Below are positions 44,374-56,459 of a DNA stretch of 64,000 bases, in pieces. The notes under the pieces were generated by a model. That model did not search any database. It saw nothing but the letters and a program-made list of their open reading frames with translations, and had not been told where the DNA came from. The position numbers were made by a program, and so were the translations under genes. The stretch lies in NCBI RefSeq assembly GCF_943737015.1, contig NZ_CALSFP010000001.1, positions 620,001-684,000 on the forward strand. Reading direction: 5' to 3'. The stretch is from Staphylococcus sp. Marseille-Q5304. Its GTDB lineage: Bacteria; Bacillota; Bacilli; Staphylococcales; Staphylococcaceae. The first letter of the stretch is position 1; the number at the start of each line of letters is the position of its first letter.

Positions 44374-45324
44374 ATGAAAGTGGTTGGATTAAGAAGATTA
44401 GGAGATATGGAAGATAAGCTACAACAACAATTTAAAGATGTTGATTTCATTTTTACCGATGGCGTATCCGAAGTAAAAAAGGAAGATCAAGATGATTTAG
44501 ATATTATATTTGGTTATGATGGCAACATATCTCAATCCTTTCTAGAACAATGCCCTCAATTAAAATGGATTGCTTGGTACTCAACTGGTGTAAATAATTT
44601 ACCACTTAAATATATAGATGAAAATAACATTTTATTAACGAATGGTAGAGGGATCCATGCGAAACAAATGGCAGAATTTATAATCGGCTTTATTTTAGAC
44701 GACTATAAAATGATGAGAACGTCTTATGATAATCAAAATAATAGAAAGTACGATTCAAAGATTACTGCACCTATGGTTAAAGGAGAACGTATACTATTTT
44801 TAGGAACTGGCAATATCGCTCAACGTACCACTACTATTGCAAAAGCACTCGGTCTTCATATTACTGGTGTAAACACATCTGGTAGATCAGTTAAAGATTT
44901 TGAAAAAACGTATGCAATTGATGACCTAAATGAAGCGCTAGAACAAGCGGATATTGTAGTAAATACTTTGCCTGAAACTGAGAAAACAGTTCACCTACTT
45001 AACAAAGCACATTTTGAACGTATGAAAGATACTGCTCTGTTTATTAATGTAGGTAGAGGTACAATTGTTAAAGAAGAGATAATTATCAATGCATTAAAAG
45101 AACGACTAATAAGATATGCATATTTAGATGTATTTGAAAATGAACCCCTGAAATCCAATAATCCATTATATGACCTTGAAAACGTAACGATAACTGCACA
45201 TATAACAGGAAATGGAGCAGATCACAGTAAAGAAGCGACACTATTATTCATGGATAATTTATCCCATTTTCTCAATTACGGTAAGTTAATTGAGAATGAA
45301 GTCGAACCACAAAATGGTTATTAA
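44374..45324 (+). CDS. NAD-dependent D-2-hydroxyacid dehydrogenase family protein
   Basis: 316 residues. Rossmann motif LGTGNIAQRTTTIAKALG (about residue 147), catalytic Arg in NVGRGTIV, Glu in DVFENEPL and His in ITAHITGNG are all there. Substrate is not apparent; relatives act on glyoxylate, phosphoglycerate or lactate. It follows bcp by four bases and likely shares its transcript; perR lies downstream with its own promoter. Confidence 0.88.
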   Translation: MKVVGLRRLGDMEDKLQQQFKDVDFIFTDGVSEVKKEDQDDLDIIFGYDGNISQSFLEQCPQLKWIAWYSTGVNNLPLKYIDENNILLTNGRGIHAKQMAEFIIGFILDDYKMMRTSYDNQNNRKYDSKITAPMVKGERILFLGTGNIAQRTTTIAKALGLHITGVNTSGRSVKDFEKTYAIDDLNEALEQADIVVNTLPETEKTVHLLNKAHFERMKDTALFINVGRGTIVKEEIIINALKERLIRYAYLDVFENEPLKSNNPLYDLENVTITAHITGNGADHSKEATLLFMDNLSHFLNYGKLIENEVEPQNGY

Positions 45325-45344
45325 GTTGATTCTGACATTGTTTA

Positions 45345-45374
45345 TTGACATTCCACACTTTTAACAGTTATATT
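45345..45374 (+). promoter_or_regulatory. SigA-type promoter of perR
   Basis: Perfect -35 TTGACA (45345-45350) and a -10 of TTATAT or TATATT at 17 or 18 bases. The Per box begins ten bases after it. Confidence 0.7.
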
Positions 45375-45383
45375 AATATTAAG

Positions 45384-45398
45384 TAATAATCATTATTA
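45384..45398. promoter_or_regulatory. PerR operator upstream of perR
   Basis: TAATAATCATTATTA is a perfect palindrome that matches the Per box TTATAATnATTATAA at 13 of 15 positions. It covers the likely transcription start of perR, so self-repression is expected, as in S. aureus. Confidence 0.8.
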
Positions 45399-45419
45399 AA
45401 TAGAAAGATGGTGAGGGAA

Positions 45420-45878
45420 ATGAGTGCAGAAATGGATACAATTGAACACGAATTAGAAGATTCGATTGCTACATTAAGACAAGCCGGGATTAGAATTACT
45501 CCCCAGAGACAAGCAATTTTAAAATTTATGATTGCTTCACATACACATCCAACTGCAGATGAAATTTATCAAGCACTTTCACCAGATTTTCCTAATATAA
45601 GTGTTGCTACAATATACAATAATTTACGTGTTTTTAAAGAAACAGGTATAGTCAAAGAATTACCATATGGTGATTCTTCTAGTCGTTTCGATTTTAATAC
45701 ACATAACCATTATCATGTTATATGTGAACAGTGTGGTAAGATTGTTGATTTCCATTATCCACAATTGGATGAAGTTGAGCAATTAGCCCAACACGTAACT
45801 GACTTTAATATAACGCATCACCGTATGGAAATTTATGGTCTGTGTAAAGAATGCCAAGATAAAAAATCTAACAGTTAA
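45420..45878 (+). CDS. perR: Peroxide-responsive repressor PerR
   Basis: 152 residues, Fur family. Winged helix with [17 protein letters not shown] recognition region, then a dimerisation domain with the structural zinc site CEQCG and CKECQ (two CxxC pairs). Regulatory metal ligands His and Asp lie in [14 protein letters not shown] and nearby; their oxidation releases [18 protein letters not shown] is taken as the start: GGTGA at 45410-45414 aligns with the ribosome end at good spacing. An in-frame ATG at 45408 has no such site. Confidence 0.95.
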   Translation: MSAEMDTIEHELEDSIATLRQAGIRITPQRQAILKFMIASHTHPTADEIYQALSPDFPNISVATIYNNLRVFKETGIVKELPYGDSSSRFDFNTHNHYHVICEQCGKIVDFHYPQLDEVEQLAQHVTDFNITHHRMEIYGLCKECQDKKSNS

Positions 45879-45955
45879 TTGAAATCTTAAGCTGTGGTTT
45901 CTAAAGTGATTGCTAAGATATAACAGCTTTATGAAACCATGATTGTTATGTTAAG

Positions 45956-45987
45956 GATAAGACATTGAATTGTCTTATCTTTTTTTA
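45956..45987 (+). terminator. Terminator after perR
   Basis: Stem GATAAGACA / TGTCTTATC with a T run. From here to 46238 the sequence is very AT-rich with no supported gene. Confidence 0.88.
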
Positions 45988-46238
45988 TTTTCACAAAGTT
46001 TATATACGCTGAGAAACAAGTGCTTAGTAGTGGTTGTATGCAAATAAGGCTTTTTTAATAGAAGAAATGAGAAATGGCTAGTTATTTATATCTAATCTCG
46101 TCAATGTAAAGTAATAAAAGAGGCGTTATTAATATAAAGATTTACATAGTCATTTACACTATATTTACATTTAATACAATTAAACAATAATAAAACGTTT
46201 GAAAGGTAAAATTAAACTAAAAATATCCTTGAATATGA

Positions 46239-46267
46239 TTGACTATGCTATTTAAAGTTGATATTAT
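46239..46267 (+). promoter_or_regulatory. rrn promoter P1
   Basis: -35 TTGACT, 17-base spacer, -10 TATTAT, about 335 bp upstream of 16S. Confidence 0.65.
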
Positions 46268-46433
46268 AAAAAAGTCGTCAAAACAAGAGCGACAAAAACA
46301 GTATTAGCCTTTCCTTATCAATTCAAAAAAGTGTAAAATTGATACTTGTTAATTGGTTGAGAAGGTAATACAATAGAAAACGTTGAGTTCAAAAAAACAC
46401 AACAAACTTAATAAATAAAAAAGAATTTTATTA

Positions 46434-46462
46434 TTGACTTAATATTTACTTAATGTTAGAAT
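46434..46462 (+). promoter_or_regulatory. rrn promoter P2
   Basis: -35 TTGACT, 17-base spacer, -10 TAGAAT, about 140 bp upstream of 16S; the tandem arrangement with P1 is usual for rrn operons. The leader after it contains no gene. Confidence 0.7.
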
Positions 46463-46602
46463 AAATTCTTGTAACGTGAAAAATGAACATTGAAAACTGA
46501 ATGACAATATGTCAACGTTAATTCCAAACACAACAACTTAAAGTTGTTAAAAAGTGTTGAAGAAACACATTTAGTATTATGAGCTAATCAAACATCATAA
46601 AT

Positions 46603-48163
<1,561 letters not shown>

Positions 48164-48255
48164 ATTCGGAACATCTTCTACGAAGATGAAACGGAATAAC
48201 AACGACATATTGTATTCAGTTTTGAATGCTCATTTTGAGCGTTTAAATACGAAAT

Positions 48256-48332
<77 letters not shown>

Positions 48333-48354
48333 TTTCATATTAATTTTATATAAC

Positions 48355-48430
48355 GGGGGCTTAGCTCAGCTGGGAGAGCGCCTGCTTTGCACGCAGGAGG
48401 TCAGCGGTTCGATCCCGCTAGTCTCCACCA
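48355..48430 (+). tRNA. tRNA-Ala (TGC), in the 16S-23S spacer
   Basis: 76 bases with CCA; anticodon TGC. Identical to the copy at 52424-52499. Confidence 0.97.
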
Positions 48431-48601
48431 TTATAATTATTGTACATTGAAAACTAGATAAATAAGTAAAATAATGATTTTACCAAGCAAAACCGAGTGA
48501 ATAGCGTGTATACGCTTGAATTCAAAAAATAATCGCTAGTGTTCGAAAGAACACTCACAGATTAATAACGTTTGCTTTTTAGTCTTTTGACTAAAAACAT
48601 A

Positions 48602-51524
<2,923 letters not shown>

Positions 51525-51600
51525 TTTTAAACGTTTTGTTTGGTTTCATTCATTTTACTTATTATCTAGTTTTGAATGTATAATTTCATACATTGCATTG

Positions 51601-51715
51601 TCTGGTGACAATGGCAAGGAGGTCACACCTGTTCCCATGTCGAACACAGAAGTTAAGATCCTTAGCGCCGATGGTAGTCGGACTTACGTTCCGCAAGAGT
51701 AGGACGTTGCCAGGC
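51601..51715 (+). rRNA. 5S ribosomal RNA
   Basis: 115 bases from TCTGGTGACAATGGCAAGGA to GTTGCCAGGC; conserved CCGAACACAGAAG-like core reads TCGAACACAGAAGTTAAG. Confidence 0.96.
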
Positions 51716-51723
51716 AATTATTC

Positions 51724-51799
51724 GGAGGATTAGCTCAGCTGGGAGAGCATCTGCCTTACAAGCAGGGGGTCGGCGGTTCGAACCCGTCATCCTCCACCA
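51724..51799 (+). tRNA. tRNA-Val (TAC)
   Basis: First of 27 tRNAs after 5S; 76 bases with CCA; anticodon TAC. Confidence 0.97.
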
Positions 51800-51812
51800 T
51801 TTAAATACATTA

Positions 51813-51888
<76 letters not shown>

Positions 51889-51894
51889 TGTTTT

Positions 51895-51970
51895 GAGCCA
51901 TTAGCTCAGTTGGTAGAGCATCTGACTTTTAATCAGAGGGTCAGAGGTTCGAATCCTCTATGGCTCACCA
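51895..51970 (+). tRNA. tRNA-Lys (TTT)
   Basis: 76 bases with CCA; loop CTTTTAA gives TTT. Confidence 0.97.
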
Positions 51971-51983
51971 TTTGAATTTACAT

Positions 51984-52065
51984 GCGGGTGTGGCGGAATT
52001 GGCAGACGCACTAGACTTAGGATCTAGCGCCTTACGGCGTGGGGGTTCGACTCCCTTCACCCGCA
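51984..52065 (+). tRNA. tRNA-Leu (TAG)
   Basis: 82 bases, long variable arm, loop CTTAGGA; no encoded CCA. Confidence 0.95.
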
Positions 52066-52068
52066 TAT

Positions 52069-52143
52069 GCAGAAGTAGTTCAGCGGTAGAATACGACCTT
52101 GCCAAGGTCGGGGTCGCGGGTTCGAATCCCGTCTTCTGCTCCA
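52069..52143 (+). tRNA. tRNA-Gly (GCC)
   Basis: 75 bases with CCA; anticodon GCC. It has a canonical T loop (TTCGAAT), so this is the protein-synthesis tRNA-Gly, unlike the four at 53698-54025. Confidence 0.96.
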
Positions 52144-52150
52144 TTATAGT

Positions 52151-52239
52151 GCCGGGGTGGCGGAACTGGCAGACGCACAGGACTTAAAATCCTGCGGTGA
52201 GAGATCACCGTACCGGTTCGATTCCGGTCCTCGGCACCA
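52151..52239 (+). tRNA. tRNA-Leu (TAA)
   Basis: 89 bases with CCA, long variable arm, loop CTTAAAA. This is a TrmL-type substrate; trmL lies at 57593. Confidence 0.96.
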
Positions 52240-52250
52240 TTTAAATTTTT

Positions 52251-52324
52251 GCGCCCGTAGCTCAACTGGATAGAGCGCTTGACTACGGATCAAGAGGTTA
52301 TGGGTTCGACTCCTATCGGGCGCG
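52251..52324 (+). tRNA. tRNA-Arg (ACG)
   Basis: 74 bases, no CCA; loop CTACGGA; A34 is expected to be edited to inosine. Confidence 0.95.
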
Positions 52325-52332
52325 TTAGTTTA

Positions 52333-52406
52333 CGGGAAGTAGCTCAGCTTGGTAGAGCACTTGGTTTGGGACCAAGGGGTCGTAGGTTCGAATCCTGTCT
52401 TCCCGA
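52333..52406 (+). tRNA. tRNA-Pro (TGG)
   Basis: 74 bases, no directly encoded CCA; loop TTTGGGA. Confidence 0.95.
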
Positions 52407-52423
52407 TAACCAAATAAAATATT

Positions 52424-52499
52424 GGGGGCTTAGCTCAGCTGGGAGAGCGCCTGCTTTGCACGCAGGAGGTCAGCGGTTCGATCCCGCTAGTCTCCACCA
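52424..52499 (+). tRNA. tRNA-Ala (TGC)
   Basis: 76 bases with CCA; same sequence as the spacer copy at 48355. Confidence 0.97.
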
Positions 52500-52538
52500 T
52501 GTTTTTAATATAAATTAAATACTGATAAATTCAATATC

Positions 52539-52612
52539 GGCGGTGTAGCTCAGCTGGCTAGAGCGTACGGTTCATACCCGTGAGGTCGGGGGTTCGATCC
52601 CCTCCACCGCCA
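52539..52612 (+). tRNA. tRNA-Met (CAT), elongator
   Basis: 74 bases, no CCA; anticodon CAT; acceptor GGCGGTG matches elongator Met in the B. subtilis cluster of the same order. Confidence 0.9.
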
Positions 52613-52640
52613 TCATATTTTATTTATAAATTATATTTTA

Positions 52641-52714
52641 GGACCTTTAGCTCAGTTGGTCAGAGCTAACGGCTCATAACCGTTCGGTCGCAGGTTCGAA
52701 TCCTGCAAGGTCCA
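52641..52714 (+). tRNA. tRNA with CAT anticodon, probably tRNA-Ile2 (lysidine)
   Basis: 74 bases, no CCA. Acceptor GGACCTT and the ACGGCTCATAACCGT arm resemble the Bacillus tRNA-Ile2, which TilS converts to read AUA. A Met identity cannot be fully excluded from sequence alone. Confidence 0.8.
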
Positions 52715-52725
52715 TATAATTTTTT

Positions 52726-52818
52726 GGAGGAATACCCAAGTCCGGCTGAAGGGATCGGTCTTGAAAACCGACAGGGGCTTAACGGCCCGCGGGGGTTCGA
52801 ATCCCTCTTCCTCCGCCA
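52726..52818 (+). tRNA. tRNA-Ser (TGA), copy 1
   Basis: 93 bases with CCA; long variable arm GGGC/GCCC; loop CTTGAAA. Confidence 0.96.
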
Positions 52819-52848
52819 TTTTTACAATTTAATACTTTTTATTTTAAT

Positions 52849-52941
52849 GGAGGAATACCCAAGTCTGGCTGAAGGGATCGGTCTTGAAAACCGACAGGAG
52901 TTTAACGGCTCGCGGGGGTTCGAATCCCTCTTCCTCCGCCA
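52849..52941 (+). tRNA. tRNA-Ser (TGA), copy 2
   Basis: 93 bases with CCA; near-identical to copy 1 apart from the D loop and a compensated change in the variable arm (GAGT/GCTC). Confidence 0.96.
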
Positions 52942-52955
52942 TTAAATAACATTAT

Positions 52956-53029
<74 letters not shown>

Positions 53030-53038
53030 TTATATTTA

Positions 53039-53114
53039 GGTCCCGTAGTGTAGCGGTTAACACGCCTGCCTGTCACGCAGGAGATCGCGGGTTCGATTCC
53101 CGTCGGGACCGCCA
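53039..53114 (+). tRNA. tRNA-Asp (GTC)
   Basis: 76 bases with CCA; anticodon GTC, a queuosine-type anticodon (queG is at 56460). Confidence 0.96.
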
Positions 53115-53118
53115 TTAT

Positions 53119-53191
53119 GGTTCAGTAGCTCAGTTGGTAGAGCAATGGATTGAAGCTCCATGTGTCGGCAGTTCGACTCTGTCCTGAACCA
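53119..53191 (+). tRNA. tRNA-Phe (GAA)
   Basis: 73 bases, no CCA; anticodon GAA. Confidence 0.95.
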
Positions 53192-53198
53192 TTCATAT

Positions 53199-53274
<76 letters not shown>

Positions 53275-53280
53275 TCTCAT

Positions 53281-53364
53281 GGAGGGGTAGCGAAGTGGCT
53301 AAACGCGGCGGACTGTAAATCCGCTCCTTCGGGTTCGGCAGTTCGAATCTGCCCCCCTCCACCA
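53281..53364 (+). tRNA. tRNA-Tyr (GTA)
   Basis: 84 bases with CCA and long variable arm; anticodon GTA, queuosine type. Confidence 0.96.
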
Positions 53365-53375
53365 TTAGTTAAAAT

Positions 53376-53449
53376 AGGGGCATATTTCAACGGTAGAATA
53401 GAGGTCTCCAAAACCTTTGATGTGGGTTCGATTCCTACTGCCCCTGCCA
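53376..53449 (+). tRNA. tRNA-Trp (CCA)
   Basis: 74 bases with CCA end; anticodon CCA. Confidence 0.96.
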
Positions 53450-53450
53450 T

Positions 53451-53524
53451 GGCGGTTGTGGCGAAGTGGTTAACGCATCGGATTGTGGTTCCGACACTCG
53501 TGGGTTCGATTCCCATCAACCGCC
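53451..53524 (+). tRNA. tRNA-His (GTG)
   Basis: Encoded with the extra 5' G (G-1) facing C73; anticodon GTG; no CCA. Confidence 0.95.
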
Positions 53525-53538
53525 CTTAATAACATTAA

Positions 53539-53610
53539 TGGGCTATAGCCAAGCGGTAAGGCAACGGACTTTGACTCCGTCACGCGCTGGTTCGAATCCA
53601 GCTAGCCCAG
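53539..53610 (+). tRNA. tRNA-Gln (TTG)
   Basis: 72 bases, no CCA; anticodon TTG. Substrate of the gatCAB route in this window. Confidence 0.95.
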
Positions 53611-53615
53611 TTATT

Positions 53616-53689
<74 letters not shown>

Positions 53690-53697
53690 TGAAATAT

Positions 53698-53772
53698 GCG
53701 GGAGTAGTTCAACTTTTAGAACACGTTCCTTCCCGGAACGAGGTATAGGTGCAAGCCCTATCTTCCGCTCCA
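53698..53772 (+). tRNA. tRNA-Gly (TCC), peptidoglycan-type, copy 1
   Basis: 75 bases with CCA; anticodon loop CTTCCCG. The D loop (AACTTTTA) lacks the usual GG and the T loop reads TGCAAGC instead of TTCRANY. These are the marks of the staphylococcal tRNA-Gly species that feed the pentaglycine bridge and bind EF-Tu poorly. Confidence 0.9.
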
Positions 53773-53782
53773 TTTTTAATAT

Positions 53783-53857
53783 GCGGGAGTAGTTTAACTC
53801 TTAGAACACATTCCTTCCCGGAATGAAGTATAGGTGTAAGTCCTATCTTCCGCTCCA
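53783..53857 (+). tRNA. tRNA-Gly (TCC), peptidoglycan-type, copy 2
   Basis: 75 bases with CCA; anticodon stem CATTC/GAATG, D loop AACTCTTA without GG, T loop TGTAAGT. Confidence 0.9.
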
Positions 53858-53866
53858 TTTTAATAT

Positions 53867-53941
53867 GCGGGAGTAGTTTAACTCTTAGAACACGTTCCTT
53901 CCCGGAACGAGGTATAGGTGCAAGTCCTATCTTCCGCTCCA
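53867..53941 (+). tRNA. tRNA-Gly (TCC), peptidoglycan-type, copy 3
   Basis: 75 bases with CCA; anticodon stem CGTTC/GAACG as in copy 1, T loop TGCAAGT, D loop without GG. Confidence 0.9.
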
Positions 53942-53950
53942 TTTTAATAT

Positions 53951-54025
53951 GCGGGAGTAGTTTAACTTTTAGAACACATTCCTTCCCGGAATGAAGTATA
54001 GGTGTAAGTCCTATCTTCCGCTCCA
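53951..54025 (+). tRNA. tRNA-Gly (TCC), peptidoglycan-type, copy 4
   Basis: 75 bases with CCA; anticodon stem CATTC/GAATG and T loop TGTAAGT as in copy 2. Confidence 0.9.
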
Positions 54026-54033
54026 TTTGATTG

Positions 54034-54054
54034 CTTCCGTTATGGAAGTTTTTT
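54034..54054 (+). terminator. Short terminator between tRNA-Gly 4 and tRNA-Leu
   Basis: CTTCC / GGAAG stem and six T. It may stop part of the transcript before the last tRNA. Confidence 0.65.
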
Positions 54055-54065
54055 GTTTATCTAAA

Positions 54066-54149
54066 GCCGGTGTGGCGGAATTGGCAGACGCGCGGGACTC
54101 AAAATCCCGTTCCATTTATGGAGTGTCGGTTCGAACCCGACCACCGGTA
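54066..54149 (+). tRNA. tRNA-Leu (CAA)
   Basis: 84 bases, no CCA; loop CTCAAAA gives CAA; long variable arm. Last tRNA of the array; TrmL-type substrate. Confidence 0.95.
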
Positions 54150-54183
54150 TTCATTTAACATCATAAAGCATCATTTTATTTTA

Positions 54184-54215
54184 GGAATCCCACAACCACG
54201 GGGTTCCGTTTTTTT
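54184..54215 (+). terminator. Terminator ending the rrn-tRNA operon
   Basis: GGAATCCC / GGGGTTCC stem with a T run, 34 bp after tRNA-Leu. Confidence 0.85.
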
Positions 54216-54238
54216 ATATAATCCATTAAGTATCAATA

Positions 54239-54291
54239 TTTTGGACAACGAGTGGACAACAAGGCTATTTTTAAGTGGCCATTGTCCAAAA
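54239..54291. repeat. GGACAAC repeat cluster beyond the last tRNA
   Basis: TTGGACAAC (54241) and GTGGACAAC (54252) are direct repeats; TTGTCCAAAA (54282-54291) is the exact inverse of TTTTGGACAA (54239-54248). No gene is supported in the 316 bp between tRNA-Leu and the YxeA-like gene (54150-54465). Confidence 0.6.
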
Positions 54292-54436
54292 ACACTTGAG
54301 ACCGGTGGGACTCTAAGGATTGAGAGGTACAAAAAAATATTTTTATAGACATTGCCATAATTCAACTGTTTTTATTGTGGACGTTGTTCAGAATAGCTAT
54401 TTTCTGTAAGATACAAAAGGTTAAAAGTCATAAAAG

Positions 54437-54467
54437 TAAAACCCCACCTTAAAAGGTGGGGTTTTTT
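54437..54467. terminator. Terminator for the YxeA-like gene
   Basis: AAAACCCCACCTT / AAGGTGGGGTTTT with flanking A and T tracts, usable in both directions. Confidence 0.88.
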
Positions 54468-54786
54468 ATTTAAATTTATTTGGATATTTTTCTAATATTT
54501 CTTTTGGTATTTTATCTTTAGAAACTTTTTTTGTATCTACGATAACTCCTTTACCATCTGTCGTATGTACACGTATGATGTCACCATGTTGATACTTTTG
54601 GTTTGAGGTTAAATCATATACTTTCATAGTATTGTCTTTAGCTACTAAGTTATAAGCTGTTTTATTATCAGAGGATATAACACCATAATAATATTCATCT
54701 TCGTTTAAGTATTGAAAACCACCTATAATCAAACCAATAAATAAGGCCGGGATAAGCAAAAGTATTATTATAAATAGTTTTTTCAT
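54466..54786 (-). CDS. Small secreted or membrane-anchored protein, YxeA (DUF1093)-like
   Basis: 106 residues. N-terminal signal or anchor (MKKLFIIILLLIPALFIGLI), then a small beta-rich domain with YYYGVISSD, YNLVAKDN and HGDIIRVHTTDGKG, ending KVSKDKIPKEILEKYPNKFK. The last segment, IP-K-L, is like the YxeA/DUF1093 tail, but the match is by eye. No Cys follows the signal, so it is not a lipoprotein. AAAAGGAGAA precedes the ATG. Function unknown. The 358 bp upstream (54787-55144) is AT-rich without a gene except the dyad at 55005. Confidence 0.65.
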   Translation of the reverse strand: MKKLFIIILLLIPALFIGLIIGGFQYLNEDEYYYGVISSDNKTAYNLVAKDNTMKVYDLTSNQKYQHGDIIRVHTTDGKGVIVDTKKVSKDKIPKEILEKYPNKFK

Positions 54787-55004
54787 GTTGTTCTCCTTTT
54801 CCTAGATTGAAAACTTATTATATATTTAATTGATAAAACAAACATCATACTTAAGCCTTATTTTGATTAATCCAATTTAAATGTCATATTTATATAAATT
54901 GGATTTATTTTTAATTTTTTTAAGCCTACACCTAATTCTAAAATTAAACAATTATTCTACTGATTTACGATAGCAATACGATTATTTTCAAGTTGTGAAG
55001 ATTA

Positions 55005-55022
55005 TCTCAAATTTATTTGAGA
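55005..55022. promoter_or_regulatory. Operator-like dyad before the PTS IIC gene
   Basis: TCTCAAATttATTTGAGA is a perfect eight-base inverted repeat with two-base spacer, 122 bp before the start codon and without a T run. Regulator unknown. Confidence 0.35.
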
Positions 55023-55144
55023 ATGATAAGTCGTACGATGTTTATTTTTCTGAAACTATTTCTATATTTAATCAAAATTTATATTGTAGTTTTTGTTAAT
55101 TTATAATATTATTAGTCTAATGTTTTAATACGGAGGTCAAAAGC

Positions 55145-56212
55145 ATGTCGACAAGTAAAAATGCCTCAATGACAGGCAAACAATTTTTCAGTAATATTTT
55201 ACAAGCGGTTGGAGCAGGGGTAGTTATTGCTTTGTTACCTAATGCGCTACTTGGGGAATTATTAAAGTTCTTTAAAACTGGTAACCTTTTATTGGAAAAT
55301 ATTTATCAATTTGTAGTACTCATTCAATCATTTATGGCTTTTATTATTGGAGTTTTAGCGGCACATCAATTTAAATTTAATGGCCCAGGTGCTGCTATGA
55401 CTGGAGTTTCTGCCATGTTAGGCAGTGGTGCTGTTGTTATTTCTGAAGGTGGCTTTATGTTGAAAGGTATAGGAGATATAATTAATACGATTATTGTTGT
55501 TATTATTGCTTGTTTCTTCTATATGTTATTACAAAATAAGCTCGGTTCATTAGAAATGATTATTTTACCTGTTTTAATACCAGTACTAAGTGGAATCATA
55601 GGTATTTTTACTTTGAAATATGTTTCTCACATAACAAAAGCTTTAGGTAATATGGTAAATACATTCACAGAGCTCAATCCGTTGTTAATGTCTGTATTAA
55701 TATGCGTAACCTATGCATTATTGATGGTTACACCTATATCAGTAGTGGCTATTGCAACTGCAATTAGTTTGTCTGGTTTAGGAAGTGGCGCGGCAAATAT
55801 GGGTATTGTAGCTGCTTGTGTAACGTTCTTATTTGGTTCACTTCGCATTAATGGTGCTGGCGTGAATATCGTGTTATTGATAGGTGCAGCTAAAATGATG
55901 ATTCCAGTTTACTTTAAGCATTTGATTATCGCTGTACCGCTAGCTATTAATGGTATTATATGTGGACTCGTTGCTTACTTTATCGATATTAAAGGCACGC
56001 CAATGTCTGCAGGATTTGGTTATACAGGTCTCGTTGGTCCTATTAATGCATTTAACCGTATGGATGGAGACCCAACAATGAATATTATACTTTTAGTTAT
56101 AGGCTACTTAGTTATTCCATTTACTTCAGGATATCTTGTGCATCAATTATGTAAAAAGATATTACCTCGATATTCAGATGAAATATACAAATTTGAAATT
56201 ACAAATCAATAA
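55145..56212 (+). CDS. PTS IIC-type membrane protein (PTS_EIIC_2 / PfoR-like)
   Basis: 355 residues, strongly hydrophobic with about nine or ten membrane segments and glycine-rich loops (GPGAAMTGVSAMLGSGAVV, SGLGSGAANMG, GFGYTGLVGPINA). This matches the stand-alone IIC family that includes proteins once named PfoR after a clostridial toxin regulator. No IIA or IIB domain or neighbour is present, so a sugar substrate or regulatory role cannot be assigned. GGAGG precedes the ATG and a terminator follows. Confidence 0.8.
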   Translation: MSTSKNASMTGKQFFSNILQAVGAGVVIALLPNALLGELLKFFKTGNLLLENIYQFVVLIQSFMAFIIGVLAAHQFKFNGPGAAMTGVSAMLGSGAVVISEGGFMLKGIGDIINTIIVVIIACFFYMLLQNKLGSLEMIILPVLIPVLSGIIGIFTLKYVSHITKALGNMVNTFTELNPLLMSVLICVTYALLMVTPISVVAIATAISLSGLGSGAANMGIVAACVTFLFGSLRINGAGVNIVLLIGAAKMMIPVYFKHLIIAVPLAINGIICGLVAYFIDIKGTPMSAGFGYTGLVGPINAFNRMDGDPTMNIILLVIGYLVIPFTSGYLVHQLCKKILPRYSDEIYKFEITNQ

Positions 56213-56228
56213 ATTTATTTAATTAAGA

Positions 56229-56265
56229 TCCAGTTTGCAAGTAATCTTGTAAACTGGTTTTTTAA
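56229..56265 (+). terminator. Terminator after the PTS IIC gene
   Basis: CCAGTTTGCAAG / CTTGTAAACTGG with one G-U pair and a T run. Confidence 0.85.
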
Positions 56266-56459
56266 TAATATAAGCAACTTTTACGTTTACGAGTTTTCAC
56301 ATTTCCTTTAAAAATCATTAACAATATAGGAGTAATTTTAGAATAGAAATAGATAGTGAGAGTGAGGTACAAGTTTAAAATAGTAAATTCTCAATGCTTT
56401 TATTTAAAATAATGTGTTAAAATGTCACGTGTATGTTTTTTAATATGGGGTGTAAATTA

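Noticed and set aside
51960..52518. Open frames running through the tRNA array
   Set aside because: Each crosses several complete tRNA genes; the translations are shadows of tRNA sequence.
53698..54025. Four regularly spaced repeats that look like a CRISPR or satellite array
   Set aside because: Each unit folds as a complete tRNA with CCA end; spacers are only 9-10 bases and AT-rich.
54171..54365. Minus-strand 64-residue frame after tRNA-Leu
   Set aside because: It runs through a terminator and the GGACAAC repeats, has no ribosome site and no recognisable domain.
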